Numbered from the stretch's first letter, positions 9,806 to 19,070 are shown. The stretch: DNA of 52,893 bases from an uncultured Clostridiaceae bacterium (GCA_947381905.1 CANCXL010000012.1:1-52893), one strand, 5' to 3'. Notes: a model not told the origin generated them from the letters alone. Numbers and translations: made by a program.

Positions 9806-10180
9806 CTATTCTTCTATGTGATCATCATCTGCAAATATTTCTCTTGAACTTACCCTATTTTCTTTTCTTTCTCTGAAAACCTCACTAGATAACAATTCTT
9901 TTACTTCTTTTGAATTTTTTATGTTCTTAATATCAAATTCTGGTGTTGTTTTATCTGATGAGCAAATGTGTATAGTTCCAAGTCCAAATATTCTTTGTGT
10001 AAATCTTCTTTCAAGTGTAATATCAGTAATTCTAAATAGCATAATTTCCTCTTCATGTTTATTTAGAAATCCTGTATCAATAAGCAATTTCTCTCCATTT
10101 AAAGTATATACTGTAAATGACAATGGTAGGCCTAATAATGTTCTTTTTCTATCTTTCCAGATAATATCCTTCTTATTCAT
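9806..10180 (-). CDS. Bacterial PH-domain protein
   Basis: A 124-aa soluble protein. The pattern 'IIWKDRKRTLLGLPLSFTVYTLNGEKLLIDTGFLNKHEEEIMLFRITDITL' followed by 'RIFGLGTIHICSSD' matches the short bacterial PH-like proteins related to the YdbS/YdbT domain: beta strands carrying a 'tGflnk..eEi.L.ri.Di' motif, then a 'G.GtI' strand. Residues 95-124 are a charged tail. There is no membrane segment, unlike the membrane-tethered relatives. Its role is unknown. It is monocistronic, divergent from the gene at 10952, with its own terminator. Confidence 0.65.
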   Translation of the reverse strand: MNKKDIIWKDRKRTLLGLPLSFTVYTLNGEKLLIDTGFLNKHEEEIMLFRITDITLERRFTQRIFGLGTIHICSSDKTTPEFDIKNIKNSKEVKELLSSEVFRERKENRVSSREIFADDDHIEE

Positions 10181-10280
10181 AGAAAAACCTCCTTTAAAAA
10201 TTTATTATGCTAAAACATTATAACATATTTATAGCTAAAAATAAATAGTTTAAAGGAGATTTAATTACATAATTTTTACT

Positions 10281-10952
10281 TTATAACTCTATATTAGTTT
10301 TTTGAACCATATCATTATATGTATCAATAAAAGTTTGAGATTTAGATTTTAGCGTATTATTTTCAATAAACCACTCATTACCATTCTCTTTCATATAATT
10401 AAGCACTGCAATTAGAGAATCGTTATATGCATCATATTTTGCATCCATTTCTTTTAGTGCATTTATTCCTTCTTCTACTTTTATATCTTTTAATATATTT
10501 TTATACATATTTGCATATCTTGACTCAAGTCCATTAGAAGATATTCTCTCTTCTATTTTACTTTCATTTACAAGTGAATTTAAAGTGTCAAATATCTGCT
10601 TATTTTCTTCTTTTATACCATTTAAAGTTCCTAGAGATTCTGTAAATTCTGGTCCATCATTTTGGTAATTTTCTAAATTTATAACTTTAATTTGTGTTAA
10701 TTTCTCATAGTTTTCTCTTAATTTATTTACAGATTCAATATATAGTTTATAGTCCTCTTTTACAAGTTTTTCAACTACTCCATATTGCCCCTCTGCTTTA
10801 ACATCTGTATTAACATTACTCTCAGATAATGCATTAATTTCACTAATTAATAAATCATTTTGAGATTTATCTTTAAATACCATAACAGCAACAACTGCAA
10901 CTACAGCTATTGCAACAAGTGCAAGTATTAATACTAACCATCTTTTCTTCAT
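10281..10952 (-). CDS. Membrane-anchored helical protein of unknown function
   Basis: A 223-aa protein I do not recognise. Residues 1-4 are basic (MKKR), 5-27 are a strong hydrophobic segment (WLVLILALVAIAVVAVVAVMVF), and the remainder is a hydrophilic, mostly helical domain with heptad-like Leu/Ile spacing. The arrangement suggests an N-terminal anchor with an extracytoplasmic helical domain. There is no lipobox Cys. It lies divergent from the Lon-like protease gene, with 199 bases between their starts. Confidence 0.6.
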   Translation of the reverse strand: MKKRWLVLILALVAIAVVAVVAVMVFKDKSQNDLLISEINALSESNVNTDVKAEGQYGVVEKLVKEDYKLYIESVNKLRENYEKLTQIKVINLENYQNDGPEFTESLGTLNGIKEENKQIFDTLNSLVNESKIEERISSNGLESRYANMYKNILKDIKVEEGINALKEMDAKYDAYNDSLIAVLNYMKENGNEWFIENNTLKSKSQTFIDTYNDMVQKTNIEL

Positions 10953-11151
10953 ACTTTTCCTCCTAATTTAATCTATATAAATTATACAACTAAACAAATT
11001 TAAAGTAAATACTTTTCATATTTTTTACAAATTTAGAATTAACTCTACATAATTACAATTTTTTCAGCTATTTTATTGAATATTTTTTGCATATACTATA
11101 CAATGAAAGTATAGTTTAGACAAAAGACAAATCATGGAGGTAATTATATAT

Positions 11152-13566
11152 ATGAAGAAGGTAAAAGAGCTAAAATCTAGCAATTTAAAGAACTCATTTA
11201 ATGTTGATTCTTTAAAATTTAATACAACAGATGAGGTTGAACCATTTAATGGTATTATCGGTCAAGAAAGAGCGCTTAATGCAATAAAATCTGCAATGCA
11301 AATACCACAAAAAGGATTTAACTTATATATTTCTGGTACTCTTGGTATAGGAAAAACTGCATACGCACTATCTGTTGTTAATTCTTTAAGTGAAAAAATG
11401 CCAGTACCTCAAGATTATTGCTATATTAATAATTTTGAGAATCCATTAGAACCTGTCGCTGTTGCACTTGCTCCTGGTGAAGGAATGGAATTTAAACAAG
11501 ATATGAATAGATTTATTAATTCCATTACTACTAGAATAAATAAAGAGCTAACTGGCGATATGTATGAAAAAGAAAAGAAAACAATTGTTGATAGATATAA
11601 AAGAGCTAAAGAAAATTTAATGCGCGAATTTGATAAATCTACTTATGAAAAAGGATTTAAAGTTAGAAATACAGAAAATGGTATATACTTCTCTCCTGTT
11701 CATAATGGTGTGGTACTAGATGAAAAATCTTTTAAAGTATTAGATGAAAAAACTAAAAAATACTTTGAAGAAAAAAGTCCAGAAATACAAGAACAAACAT
11801 TACAAGTTTTAAAAGAAATTGACGCTTTAGATAAAAAATGTGAACAAGTTCTAAAAGAATGGGAAAATAACCTAGCAACATTTGCTGTTACTCAGTGCAT
11901 GAGTGATTTAAAAATAAAATATAAGAAAAATCTAAAAATACAAAACTTCTTATACTCTATTCAAAGTGATGTTGTAAAAAATGTAGAATATTTTAAAAGA
12001 GATACATTAGAAAAAGATATGAAATCTATATCTAATCCAATTATGATGCAACAAATGATGGCAAAAAGAGCGCAAAAGCCATGGGAAAATTATAGGGTAA
12101 ATCTAGTTATAAATAATGATAGATTACAACACGCTCCTGTAATACTATGTAAAAATCCAAATTATTTTGATTTATTTGGTAAACTTGAATTTGAGACTAC
12201 ACCACAAGGTACAAAAACAAATTACAACATGTTAAAGCCTGGTCTTGTTCATAAAGCAAATGGTGGTTATTTAATAATAAATGTACGTGACTTACTTGTA
12301 AATGCTCCAACATGGGAAGCTTTTAAAAGAGTATTAAGAAACCAAGAATTAGCTATTGATAGTTCTCGTGATATAAATCAACCAATTACAATAGTATCTT
12401 TAAAACCAGAGCCTATTCCTATTAATATGCAAGTAGTTTTAATTGGTTCAGAACTACATTACCAACAACTATGTCAAATGGATGCAGATTTTAAGAAACT
12501 ATTTAAAATAAAAGCAGACTTTGATGATAACTATGAAAGAAATAAAGAAAATATTAAAAAATTTGTACAATTTATCTCATACGTTGTTAAAAAGCATTCT
12601 CTTCTACCTTTTAATCGTGAAGGTGTAAAAGAAGTTATAGAATATAGCTCTAAATGTGCTGGAAATCAAAATAAACTTACAGCAATAATGCAAGATATCT
12701 CTGACCTTTTAGTTGAATCTAGCTTTATAGCATCAAGTAATAGAAAAAAAGTTGTATCAGATGTTGAAGTAAAAAAAGCATTAGAATCAAAATCTAAAAG
12801 ATTCTCAAAATATAATGATGCATATAACAAAATGATAAAACAAGGTGATATGATAATATCTACTAATGGTTCAAAAGTTGGACAAATTAATGGTTTAACA
12901 ATTGCTGTTGCTGGAGATTGTTCTTTTGGTCAACCAGTAAGAATTACTGCAAATACATATATAGGAAAATCTGGAGTTGTAAATATTGAAAGAGAAATTG
13001 CAATGAGTGGATCTTCTCATTCAAAAGGTGTATTTATTCTTTCTGCTTATATTGGTGAAAAGTTTGCACAAGAAGTTCCTTTATCTCTTACAGCAAGTAT
13101 ATGTTTTGAGCAATTGTACAATCCTGTAGATGGTGATAGTGCTTCATCAACAGAACTTTATGCGATACTATCTTCTCTATCTGGTGTACCAATTAATCAA
13201 AGTTTAGCTGTAACTGGATCTGTTAACCAAAAAGGTGAAATACAACCTATAGGTGGTGTTACAGATAAAATTGAAGGATTTTTCAAAGTATGTAAAGAAA
13301 AAGGACTAAATGGACAAAACGGTGTTTTGATTCCATATCAAAATGTTAAAAACTTGACATTAAGTAATGAAATATTAGAAGCAGTAAATGAAGGTAAATT
13401 CCATGTATACCCTGTTTCATCAGTTGATGAAGGAATAGAAATACTAACAGGAGTTGAAGCTGGAGACGCTGATCAAGATGGAAATTATCCAGAAGGAACT
13501 ATAAACTATCTAGTTTCTGAAAAACTAAAAAAATATGCACAAAACAGTGCTAAATATAATAGATAA
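11152..13566 (+). CDS. Lon-family (S16) ATP-dependent protease with N-terminal AAA domain
   Basis: An AAA+ serine protease of the LonB/YcbZ-like group that degrades unfolded or specific proteins. Walker A is 'GTLGIGKTAYAL' near residue 66. The C-terminal S16 domain carries 'DGDSASS' with catalytic Ser663 and 'GGVTDKIEG' with Lys706; the 43-residue spacing equals that of the Ser679-Lys722 dyad of E. coli Lon. 'LVHKANGGYLIINVRDLL' (about 366) is the Walker-B-proximal motif of this group. The ATG at 11152 is used because the upstream in-frame ATG (11134) lies inside the ribosome-site sequence atGGAGG. The protein is 804 aa, and the membrane gene at 13581 follows by 14 bases. Confidence 0.88.
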   Translation: MKKVKELKSSNLKNSFNVDSLKFNTTDEVEPFNGIIGQERALNAIKSAMQIPQKGFNLYISGTLGIGKTAYALSVVNSLSEKMPVPQDYCYINNFENPLEPVAVALAPGEGMEFKQDMNRFINSITTRINKELTGDMYEKEKKTIVDRYKRAKENLMREFDKSTYEKGFKVRNTENGIYFSPVHNGVVLDEKSFKVLDEKTKKYFEEKSPEIQEQTLQVLKEIDALDKKCEQVLKEWENNLATFAVTQCMSDLKIKYKKNLKIQNFLYSIQSDVVKNVEYFKRDTLEKDMKSISNPIMMQQMMAKRAQKPWENYRVNLVINNDRLQHAPVILCKNPNYFDLFGKLEFETTPQGTKTNYNMLKPGLVHKANGGYLIINVRDLLVNAPTWEAFKRVLRNQELAIDSSRDINQPITIVSLKPEPIPINMQVVLIGSELHYQQLCQMDADFKKLFKIKADFDDNYERNKENIKKFVQFISYVVKKHSLLPFNREGVKEVIEYSSKCAGNQNKLTAIMQDISDLLVESSFIASSNRKKVVSDVEVKKALESKSKRFSKYNDAYNKMIKQGDMIISTNGSKVGQINGLTIAVAGDCSFGQPVRITANTYIGKSGVVNIEREIAMSGSSHSKGVFILSAYIGEKFAQEVPLSLTASICFEQLYNPVDGDSASSTELYAILSSLSGVPINQSLAVTGSVNQKGEIQPIGGVTDKIEGFFKVCKEKGLNGQNGVLIPYQNVKNLTLSNEILEAVNEGKFHVYPVSSVDEGIEILTGVEAGDADQDGNYPEGTINYLVSEKLKKYAQNSAKYNR

Positions 13567-13580
13567 TAAGGAGAAAAATT

Positions 13581-14165
13581 ATGAAAAATAAAATTGCATT
13601 GATTTTACTTTTAGTTTTAGTTATAGTATTAACTATCTTAACTATATTTTTAGGTTGTAAATTTTTGAACAATAAAAATGCTCTATCAAATATGACATCA
13701 CAAACTGAAGAATTAAATGCTCAAATTACTAAGTTAAGTGAAGAAAATATAGAACTTAATAATAAAATTGAATCACTTTCAAAATTAGAAGAAGAAATAA
13801 ATAATGAAAAAACAAGTAACATAAATGTTAAAGCTTATTATAATGATAGTAACACTATTACATTATATTTACTAGAAAATACAGATGTTCAAAAAGTGGC
13901 TAATGCAAAAACTGGAAATGTCGATCACAACTACATTTTTATCTATCGAGAAAGAGATGGCTTATTTGCAGTGGATACTGGTTTTTATTACGAGCAAGAT
14001 GGTAAAATAAAATTTGATATACTTAATCACAATACCAGCTCTCTTTTAATAATGTCATTTAAGCCAACAATTGAAGAAAACGAAAAAAATGGTACTACTC
14101 ATATGATAGGTACATATGATGGTGATAAAATTTTGTTTGGTACTCAAACACTTATTGAAAAATAA
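13581..14165 (+). CDS. Membrane-anchored coiled-coil protein of unknown function
   Basis: A 194-aa protein not recognised. Residues 5-27 form a single membrane helix (ALILLLVLVIVLTILTIFLGC), residues 34-78 a leucine/isoleucine heptad coiled coil, and residues 85-194 a beta-rich domain with 'FIYRERDGLFAVDTGFYYE'. AAGGAG lies 7 bases before the ATG. It is co-transcribed with the Lon-like protease, which suggests, but does not show, a role as a membrane partner or substrate. Confidence 0.65.
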   Translation: MKNKIALILLLVLVIVLTILTIFLGCKFLNNKNALSNMTSQTEELNAQITKLSEENIELNNKIESLSKLEEEINNEKTSNINVKAYYNDSNTITLYLLENTDVQKVANAKTGNVDHNYIFIYRERDGLFAVDTGFYYEQDGKIKFDILNHNTSSLLIMSFKPTIEENEKNGTTHMIGTYDGDKILFGTQTLIEK

Positions 14166-14171
14166 AAAACT

Positions 14172-14199
14172 AAAAAGGGACTATAAAAGTCCCTTTTAT
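14172..14199. terminator. Bidirectional terminator
   Basis: AAAAGGGACT (14173-14182) and AGTCCCTTTT (14188-14197) with an ATAAA loop lie between two convergent genes. Confidence 0.85.
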
Positions 14200-14200
14200 T

Positions 14201-15070
14201 TTATATATTATTTATCAAACTTTTTAAAATAGTCTTAGCTATATTTTTAGTTTTATTATCTATGTCTCTTAGCGGATTATATTCTACTAAATCCAAAGAT
14301 TTTACTTTTGATTTATTCTTTATTATAGTATCTACTGCATCATATGCCTCTTTAATATTAATTCCATCCTTTGCAGGAACAGAAACCCCTGGGCACAATA
14401 TAGGATCAATCACATCTAAATCATAACTTATATGAACACCATTTGTTCCATCACAAGCAATTTTTATTGCTTGTTCCATTATTTCATTCATACCCATATT
14501 ATGAACATCCTCAGTAGTAAATATAGTAACTCCTGCATCCTTTAAGTTTTCAAGCTCTAATGGATCAATATCTCTCCCTCCAACTATTACTGTATTTTTA
14601 GGATTATATGTTTTACCACTATGAAACTCACTTAAATATTTCTTTTCATATCCATCAATTACGGCAAGAGGAAGTCCATGAATATTTCCTGTTATTGTTG
14701 TTTCAAATGTATTATAATCTCCATGTGCATCAATCCATATTATTCCTATATTTCCATTTTTGCTAATTGATGCAAGTGCTGATGCTATAACTAAACTATG
14801 ATCTCCCCCTAGTGTTAGAGGAAAATGCTTATTATCTATAACTTCTTGGACAATCTCATATAATTTTTCATTGAAAATATTTAGATTATCTAAATTTTTC
14901 ATTTTATTGTCTTTTTCTTTCTCTTTATTTTCTTTATTTGCGTATAATTTGTATATTTCTTTAACATTTTCTGCACGTAAATATTTAGTAAGTTCATCTG
15001 GTCCTAAACAAGTACCATCTACTGCCACTCCTAAATCAGTATTTGCATTAATTATGTCTATCTCTCTCAT
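14201..15070 (-). CDS. rocF: Arginase-family ureohydrolase (probable arginase)
   Basis: A 289-aa binuclear manganese ureohydrolase. Metal-binding motifs are all present: 'LGGDHSL' (about 94), 'WIDAHGDYNT' (about 117) and 'ISYDLDVIDP' (about 210). The C-terminal 'SLDLVEYNPLRD' resembles the arginase 'SLD(L/V)VEVNP' motif more than agmatinase. The reaction would be L-arginine to L-ornithine plus urea. It starts 14 bases after the MurE-like gene ends and is likely co-transcribed with it, an uncommon pairing discussed in the findings. Agmatinase or another guanidino substrate is the main alternative. Confidence 0.78.
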   Translation of the reverse strand: MREIDIINANTDLGVAVDGTCLGPDELTKYLRAENVKEIYKLYANKENKEKEKDNKMKNLDNLNIFNEKLYEIVQEVIDNKHFPLTLGGDHSLVIASALASISKNGNIGIIWIDAHGDYNTFETTITGNIHGLPLAVIDGYEKKYLSEFHSGKTYNPKNTVIVGGRDIDPLELENLKDAGVTIFTTEDVHNMGMNEIMEQAIKIACDGTNGVHISYDLDVIDPILCPGVSVPAKDGINIKEAYDAVDTIIKNKSKVKSLDLVEYNPLRDIDNKTKNIAKTILKSLINNI

Positions 15071-15084
15071 TTGTACAATCCTTT

Positions 15085-16617
15085 CTAATCATTTGAATGT
15101 CTACTATCGTATTCTGCAAGATATTTTTCTGTATACTCAACATCTGATATACAAGGTAAATATTCTGTTCCATATTTTTGTCTTGTTTCTCTTCCCTTAC
15201 CAGTTAAAAGAATAATTGTAGGTTTAGTCTCTTTTTCTGCTTTTAAAACAGCATCAAGAATAGCTTCTCCTCTTTCTTCTATTAAAGCATAATTTTGTGT
15301 ATATTTTTTTACATATTGAGCAATATCATTAGATATATCTATTACTGGTTCTGCCCCAGGGTCTTCTGCTACTAAATATACATAGTCTGAGTACATTCCT
15401 GCAACTGTACCTAAATCTTTTCTTCTTAGTAGAGCTTTTTTACCAGGGCATCCAAATATAGAAACAATTCTTCTATCTGGATACTCTTCTTTTACAGAAG
15501 AAAATAATTTTTCAAAGCTTAACTTGTTATGTGCATAATCTACAAGAATTATTATCTTCATGTCTTTAGTGTGAAAGACTTCCATTCTACCACTAGATCT
15601 TGCAATTTCTAATCCATGTTTAATATATTTTACAGGTATATCCATAATATATGCTGTTGCAATTGAAGCAAGTGCATTTTCTACGTTAAATAGCCCTGGC
15701 ATTGTTAATATAAATTCTTCTTCATATGAAGGAGTATGAACTTTAAATAATGTATTAAACCCATCTTTTCTTATATCATATGCATAAAAATCTGTATCTT
15801 TAGTTTTCATTGAAAATGTAAATACTCTTGCACTATCTCTTCTTGCTACAGCTAAAGTATTTAATGCAAGGTCTGCATCCATATTAACAATAGCATTTTT
15901 AGTATTTTTAAACATCTTTAATTTAGACTCGTAGTAATCTTGAAAATCTGGATGTTCTATTGGACTAATATGATCTTCACTGATATTCATAAATATTCCT
16001 ATGTCAAAAAATACATCTGGTACTCTTTCTATTTTTAGAGCTTGTGATGATACTTCCATTACAACATTTTCCATTCCAGAATTAAGTGCATTAAAGAAAT
16101 GTTTATGTATATCATAAGATTCTGGTGTTGTAATATGTGATTCGAAATTCTCAACTCCATCATATGTATCAATAGATGAAATAACAGCTGTATCCTTTTT
16201 ATTCATAGCCTTTGAATATTCATCAAGAATTGATTTAATATAGTATGTTGTAGTAGATTTACCTTTTGTTCCACCAACACCTACTACATTTATACTTTCT
16301 CCAGGATAATTAAAGTACATAGCTGCCATACAAGATAATGCTTTTCTTATATCTGATACTAAAATGCAAGGAATATCTACATCAAATTTACTTTCTGCTA
16401 CATATGCAAATACTCCACTCTCTATTGCCTCTTTAAGATATTCATTTTTAAATGTAACACCTTTTACAATAAATAATGTATCATCTTCTACCTCTTTTGA
16501 ATTATATGATACAAGATTTACTTTTCTCTCCATTATATTTTCACAATCTATTAGTTGTGTTAAAAGATTTTCATTTTTTAATAGTTCAATATAATCTTTA
16601 ACTGTATATTTTTCCAT
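15085..16617 (-). CDS. murE: MurE-like UDP-MurNAc-tripeptide ligase (non-DAP type)
   Basis: This Mur ligase adds the third residue to UDP-MurNAc-L-Ala-D-Glu. At 510 aa it has the full MurE architecture: N-terminal UDP-binding domain, ATP loop 'VGVGGTKGKSTTTYYI' (about 110), 'ITTPESYDIHK', 'MEVSSQAL', 'DYAHN' and the C-terminal 'TGKGRETRQ'. The DAP-recognition motif DNPR is absent; the equivalent stretch reads 'LVAEDPGAEPV', preceded by 'GCPGKKALLRRKDLG', which resembles the lysine-adding MurE of cocci more than the DAP-adding enzymes. L-Lys or L-Orn is therefore the likelier substrate. GGAGAG precedes the ATG. Confidence 0.82.
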   Translation of the reverse strand: MEKYTVKDYIELLKNENLLTQLIDCENIMERKVNLVSYNSKEVEDDTLFIVKGVTFKNEYLKEAIESGVFAYVAESKFDVDIPCILVSDIRKALSCMAAMYFNYPGESINVVGVGGTKGKSTTTYYIKSILDEYSKAMNKKDTAVISSIDTYDGVENFESHITTPESYDIHKHFFNALNSGMENVVMEVSSQALKIERVPDVFFDIGIFMNISEDHISPIEHPDFQDYYESKLKMFKNTKNAIVNMDADLALNTLAVARRDSARVFTFSMKTKDTDFYAYDIRKDGFNTLFKVHTPSYEEEFILTMPGLFNVENALASIATAYIMDIPVKYIKHGLEIARSSGRMEVFHTKDMKIIILVDYAHNKLSFEKLFSSVKEEYPDRRIVSIFGCPGKKALLRRKDLGTVAGMYSDYVYLVAEDPGAEPVIDISNDIAQYVKKYTQNYALIEERGEAILDAVLKAEKETKPTIILLTGKGRETRQKYGTEYLPCISDVEYTEKYLAEYDSRHSND

Positions 16618-16738
16618 TATATTATCTCTCCTTTTTTACACTAAAATTATATACTATGATTTAGTGAAAATCAAGAGATAAAAAGTCCACACAAATCCAC
16701 AAAAACCGCAATTAAAAACACATAAATTCACACAGAAC

Positions 16739-16768
16739 AAAAGTAACCATTAATAAAATGGTTACTTT
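16739..16768 (-). terminator. Terminator after PHP gene 1
   Basis: AAAGTAACCAT and ATGGTTACTTT (16740-16750, 16758-16768) form an 11-bp stem with a short T stretch on the minus side. Confidence 0.7.
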
Positions 16769-16774
16769 CTTAAT

Positions 16775-17659
16775 TTAGCTTTGACTATTGTTTTTAACAG
16801 CTTTCTCTTTAATCCTTTCAATAATAGAGTAATCCGATATACATAGATTTTCTCCTATTCCTTTACCAATTTCTATAACTGGTTTTCTTTTACCACCATG
16901 ATAATCACTACCCACAGTAGGAATAAGATTATATTTATTACAATATTCTAAAAAATCTTGTCTTCTTTTTTCTCCATTATTAGGATTATACACTTCTATT
17001 CCACATAGTCCTGCATCTACAAGTTCTTTAATGAACTTTTCTTCTTCTTCATTTGTAAATCTTAAACTTTTTGGATGAGCTAAAACTGGTACTCCACCAT
17101 ACTCACATATTTTTCTTACAAGTTCTGTCGGAGTAAGCTTATTTCTTTTGACATAGCTCTTACCTCCATGATCTAGGTATTTTCCGTATGCTTCACTTGT
17201 TGACTTTACGTATCCTAGTTTTTTAAGAGTTCTTGCTATATCAAACCTACCAATACTTTTCTTATCCTTTGCATTATCAATTACATCTGTAAGTGTAATT
17301 TTTATGCCTTGATTTCCAAGTAATTTAATAGTTTTCTTTACACATTCATATCTGTCCATCTCATATAGATCTAATAACTTGCAAATATCTTTAGATATAT
17401 AGTAACCAAGTATATGACATACATGCTTCTTATCTTTAGAATAAGCTGACATATCTGCACCTATTTCAATTCCTGGTATAACTTCTATATCTTCTCCTGC
17501 AATCTCTGTTGCAATCTTATATGATGATACATTGTAATGCTCTGCAAGGCATATAACACCAACATTATTTTTTTTTGCCTTTTTTATTACATTTTCAATT
17601 GTATCGAAGCCGTCAGAATAATTAGAATGAACGTGTAGATCAATAAATTTATCATCCAT
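16775..17659 (-). CDS. PHP-domain phosphoesterase, copy 1
   Basis: A 294-aa PHP (polymerase and histidinol phosphatase) protein of the TrpH/YciV type, whose members hydrolyse 3',5'-phosphate nucleotides or degrade RNA 5'-3'. Metal-site motifs: 'FIDLHVHSNYSDG' (5-17), 'LAEHYN' (about 38), 'VIPGIEIGAD' (about 62), 'VLAHPKS' (about 195) and 'VGSDYHGG' (about 255). The ATG at 17659 is preferred over GTG at 17668, because AAGGAG lies 9 bases before the ATG but only 1 base before the GTG. It aligns end to end with the gene at 19254. The precise substrate is unknown. Confidence 0.82.
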   Translation of the reverse strand: MDDKFIDLHVHSNYSDGFDTIENVIKKAKKNNVGVICLAEHYNVSSYKIATEIAGEDIEVIPGIEIGADMSAYSKDKKHVCHILGYYISKDICKLLDLYEMDRYECVKKTIKLLGNQGIKITLTDVIDNAKDKKSIGRFDIARTLKKLGYVKSTSEAYGKYLDHGGKSYVKRNKLTPTELVRKICEYGGVPVLAHPKSLRFTNEEEEKFIKELVDAGLCGIEVYNPNNGEKRRQDFLEYCNKYNLIPTVGSDYHGGKRKPVIEIGKGIGENLCISDYSIIERIKEKAVKNNSQS

Positions 17660-17816
17660 ATTAATCACACTCCTTAATTAATCGGTGAAACAAAAATTTA
17701 ATAATCCAACGTCATATTATCATATAGAAAAATAAATGTCAATATAAAAATATGTGTAATCAATATAATACTTTTGAACAAACTATAATAAAACAGAACA
17801 GTAGGAGGTAAAAAAT

Positions 17817-18638
17817 ATGTTTTTCATTAAGTCAAATGATAATACAAAAATAGCTGTATATGAATTAAATAAAAATGGAACTAAAACAATTATATTAGTG
17901 CATGGTTGGCCTCTATCTCATAAGATGTTTGAATATCAGATTCCTAGCCTATTAAACGAAAATTATAGAATTGTTACAATAGATTTAAGAGGATTTGGAA
18001 ATTCAGATGTAACATATACAGGATACAATTATAATCAATTTGCAACTGATTTATACCATGTTATATATTCATTAAATTTATGCAATTTCGATTTACTGGG
18101 CTTTTTTATGGGTGGAGCTATTGTTACAAAATATATGAAATTATATAAAGGATATGGTGTTAGAAAACTATGCTTATTAGACGCAGCAGTTCCTTCTTAT
18201 TGTAAAACACCTTCTAATCCATACGGACAATCGGTAGAAGATACTAATAAACTAATTAGACTAGGAATTAAAGACAGACCCGCACTAAATGAATATTTTG
18301 GTAGTATATTCTTTCATAAAGAACAATCAAAGCCGTTTAAAGATTGGTTTCAAAATTTAAATAATAGTGCCTCTGGATTAGGAGAAATAAATTCATTACT
18401 TGCCTTACGAGATGAAAACATTTTTAATGATTTAAAGTATATTAACACACAAACTGGAATATTTCATGCAAAAGAAGACAAAATTTGCCCTTTTGGTATG
18501 GCAGAATTAATGCATAAGCATATTAAAAGCTCTATTTTATATGCTTTCGAAGATGCAGGTCATGGAGCCTTTTATGAGGCTAAAGATAAGGTAAATAAAT
18601 CTTTACTACAATTTTTAAATAGTAATAAAAGATTTTAA
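17817..18638 (+). CDS. Alpha/beta hydrolase lacking the nucleophile serine
   Basis: A 273-aa alpha/beta-hydrolase fold protein: oxyanion strand 'ILVHGWPLSHKMF' (26-38), 'TIDLRGFGNSD' (54-64), and C-terminal acid and base positions 'AKEDKICP' and 'DAGHGAFYE'. The nucleophile elbow, normally GFSMGG in close relatives, reads G95-F96-F97-M98-G99-G100: the serine codon is TTT (18105-18107) where TCT or TCC is expected. Asp and His remain, so the enzyme is probably inactive or recently mutated. AGGAGG precedes the ATG and the frame is otherwise intact. It lies between the two PHP paralogs, on the opposite strand. Confidence 0.8.
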   Translation: MFFIKSNDNTKIAVYELNKNGTKTIILVHGWPLSHKMFEYQIPSLLNENYRIVTIDLRGFGNSDVTYTGYNYNQFATDLYHVIYSLNLCNFDLLGFFMGGAIVTKYMKLYKGYGVRKLCLLDAAVPSYCKTPSNPYGQSVEDTNKLIRLGIKDRPALNEYFGSIFFHKEQSKPFKDWFQNLNNSASGLGEINSLLALRDENIFNDLKYINTQTGIFHAKEDKICPFGMAELMHKHIKSSILYAFEDAGHGAFYEAKDKVNKSLLQFLNSNKRF

Positions 18639-18660
18639 TAAAATGGTTGTAGATAGAAAC

Positions 18661-18690
18661 AAGACGAAAATTAATTCGTCTTGTTTTTAT
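18661..18690 (+). terminator. Terminator after the alpha/beta hydrolase
   Basis: AAGACGAA (18661-18668) and TTCGTCTT (18675-18682) are followed by GTTTTTAT. Confidence 0.85.
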
Positions 18691-18749
18691 TAGCACATCA
18701 CATCAATCCATATGTTATATATGTAAAGGTAGTAGTTTCTTATATAACA

Positions 18750-18956
18750 TTAAGGGTTTTTATCTATAATATCTTTTATATCAAGAATTGTATCTTCTAT
18801 AGCATATATAAATAGTTCTTTTTCTCTATTTGATCTTGTAAGAGAAATTCTTTCTCCTAAGTGAACTATAGAATTTAAACAATTCATAATTTTCTCTAAA
18901 TCATTGATGTTCATGTTTGCGATAACACTAGCATCAAAATTAGTAGAATACATCAT
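18750..18956 (-). CDS. Small 68-aa protein with occluded ribosome site
   Basis: A soluble, acidic, helical small protein that I do not recognise (starts MMYSTNFDASV). A strong AAGGGGGTG site lies 5-8 bases before ATG 18956 (a second ATG follows at 18953). The message can fold so that both ribosome site and start lie in the loop of an 11-bp stem formed by 18979-18989 and 18926-18936; the inner arm encodes residues 8-11 (DASV). An upstream CCTCC can also pair with the GGGGG. Expression therefore looks post-transcriptionally gated. It has two upstream promoters and a terminator-like hairpin in its leader. Confidence 0.6.
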   Translation of the reverse strand: MMYSTNFDASVIANMNINDLEKIMNCLNSIVHLGERISLTRSNREKELFIYAIEDTILDIKDIIDKNP

Positions 18957-18989
18957 ATTTTCACCCCCTTAGGAGGACTGATGCTAGTG
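18926..18989 (-). promoter_or_regulatory. 11-bp hairpin enclosing the ribosome site and start of the 68-aa gene
   Basis: On the mRNA, CACTAGCATCA (18989-18979) pairs perfectly with TGATGCTAGTG (18936-18926). The 42-base loop contains CCTCC, the AAGGGGGTG ribosome site and both ATGs. CCTCC and GGGGG could form an extra inner helix. Confidence 0.55.
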
Positions 18990-19005
18990 CACGGTTTAAT
19001 ATATA

Positions 19006-19043
19006 CAAAAAAGGTATAATTACTTTCTTAGTAATTATACCTC
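19006..19043 (-). terminator. Terminator/attenuator in the leader of the 68-aa gene
   Basis: Arms AGGTATAATTAC (19012-19023) and GTAATTATACCT (19031-19042) form a 12-bp perfect stem with a 7-base loop. On the minus strand it is followed by six T, between promoter P2 and the gene. Confidence 0.7.
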
Positions 19044-19070
19044 AAATAAAATATGATATATTATACTTTA

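Noticed and set aside
9806-13566. Whether the genes around the Lon-like protease form a defence island
   Set aside because: Only the protease and its downstream membrane gene are co-oriented; no defence domains seen.
16618-16740. CCACA-rich tract (TCCACACAAATCCACAAAAACC) as a DnaA-box cluster or origin
   Set aside because: TTATCCACA-type boxes are not present and no dnaA/dnaN context exists; it is short AC-rich sequence in the murE promoter region.
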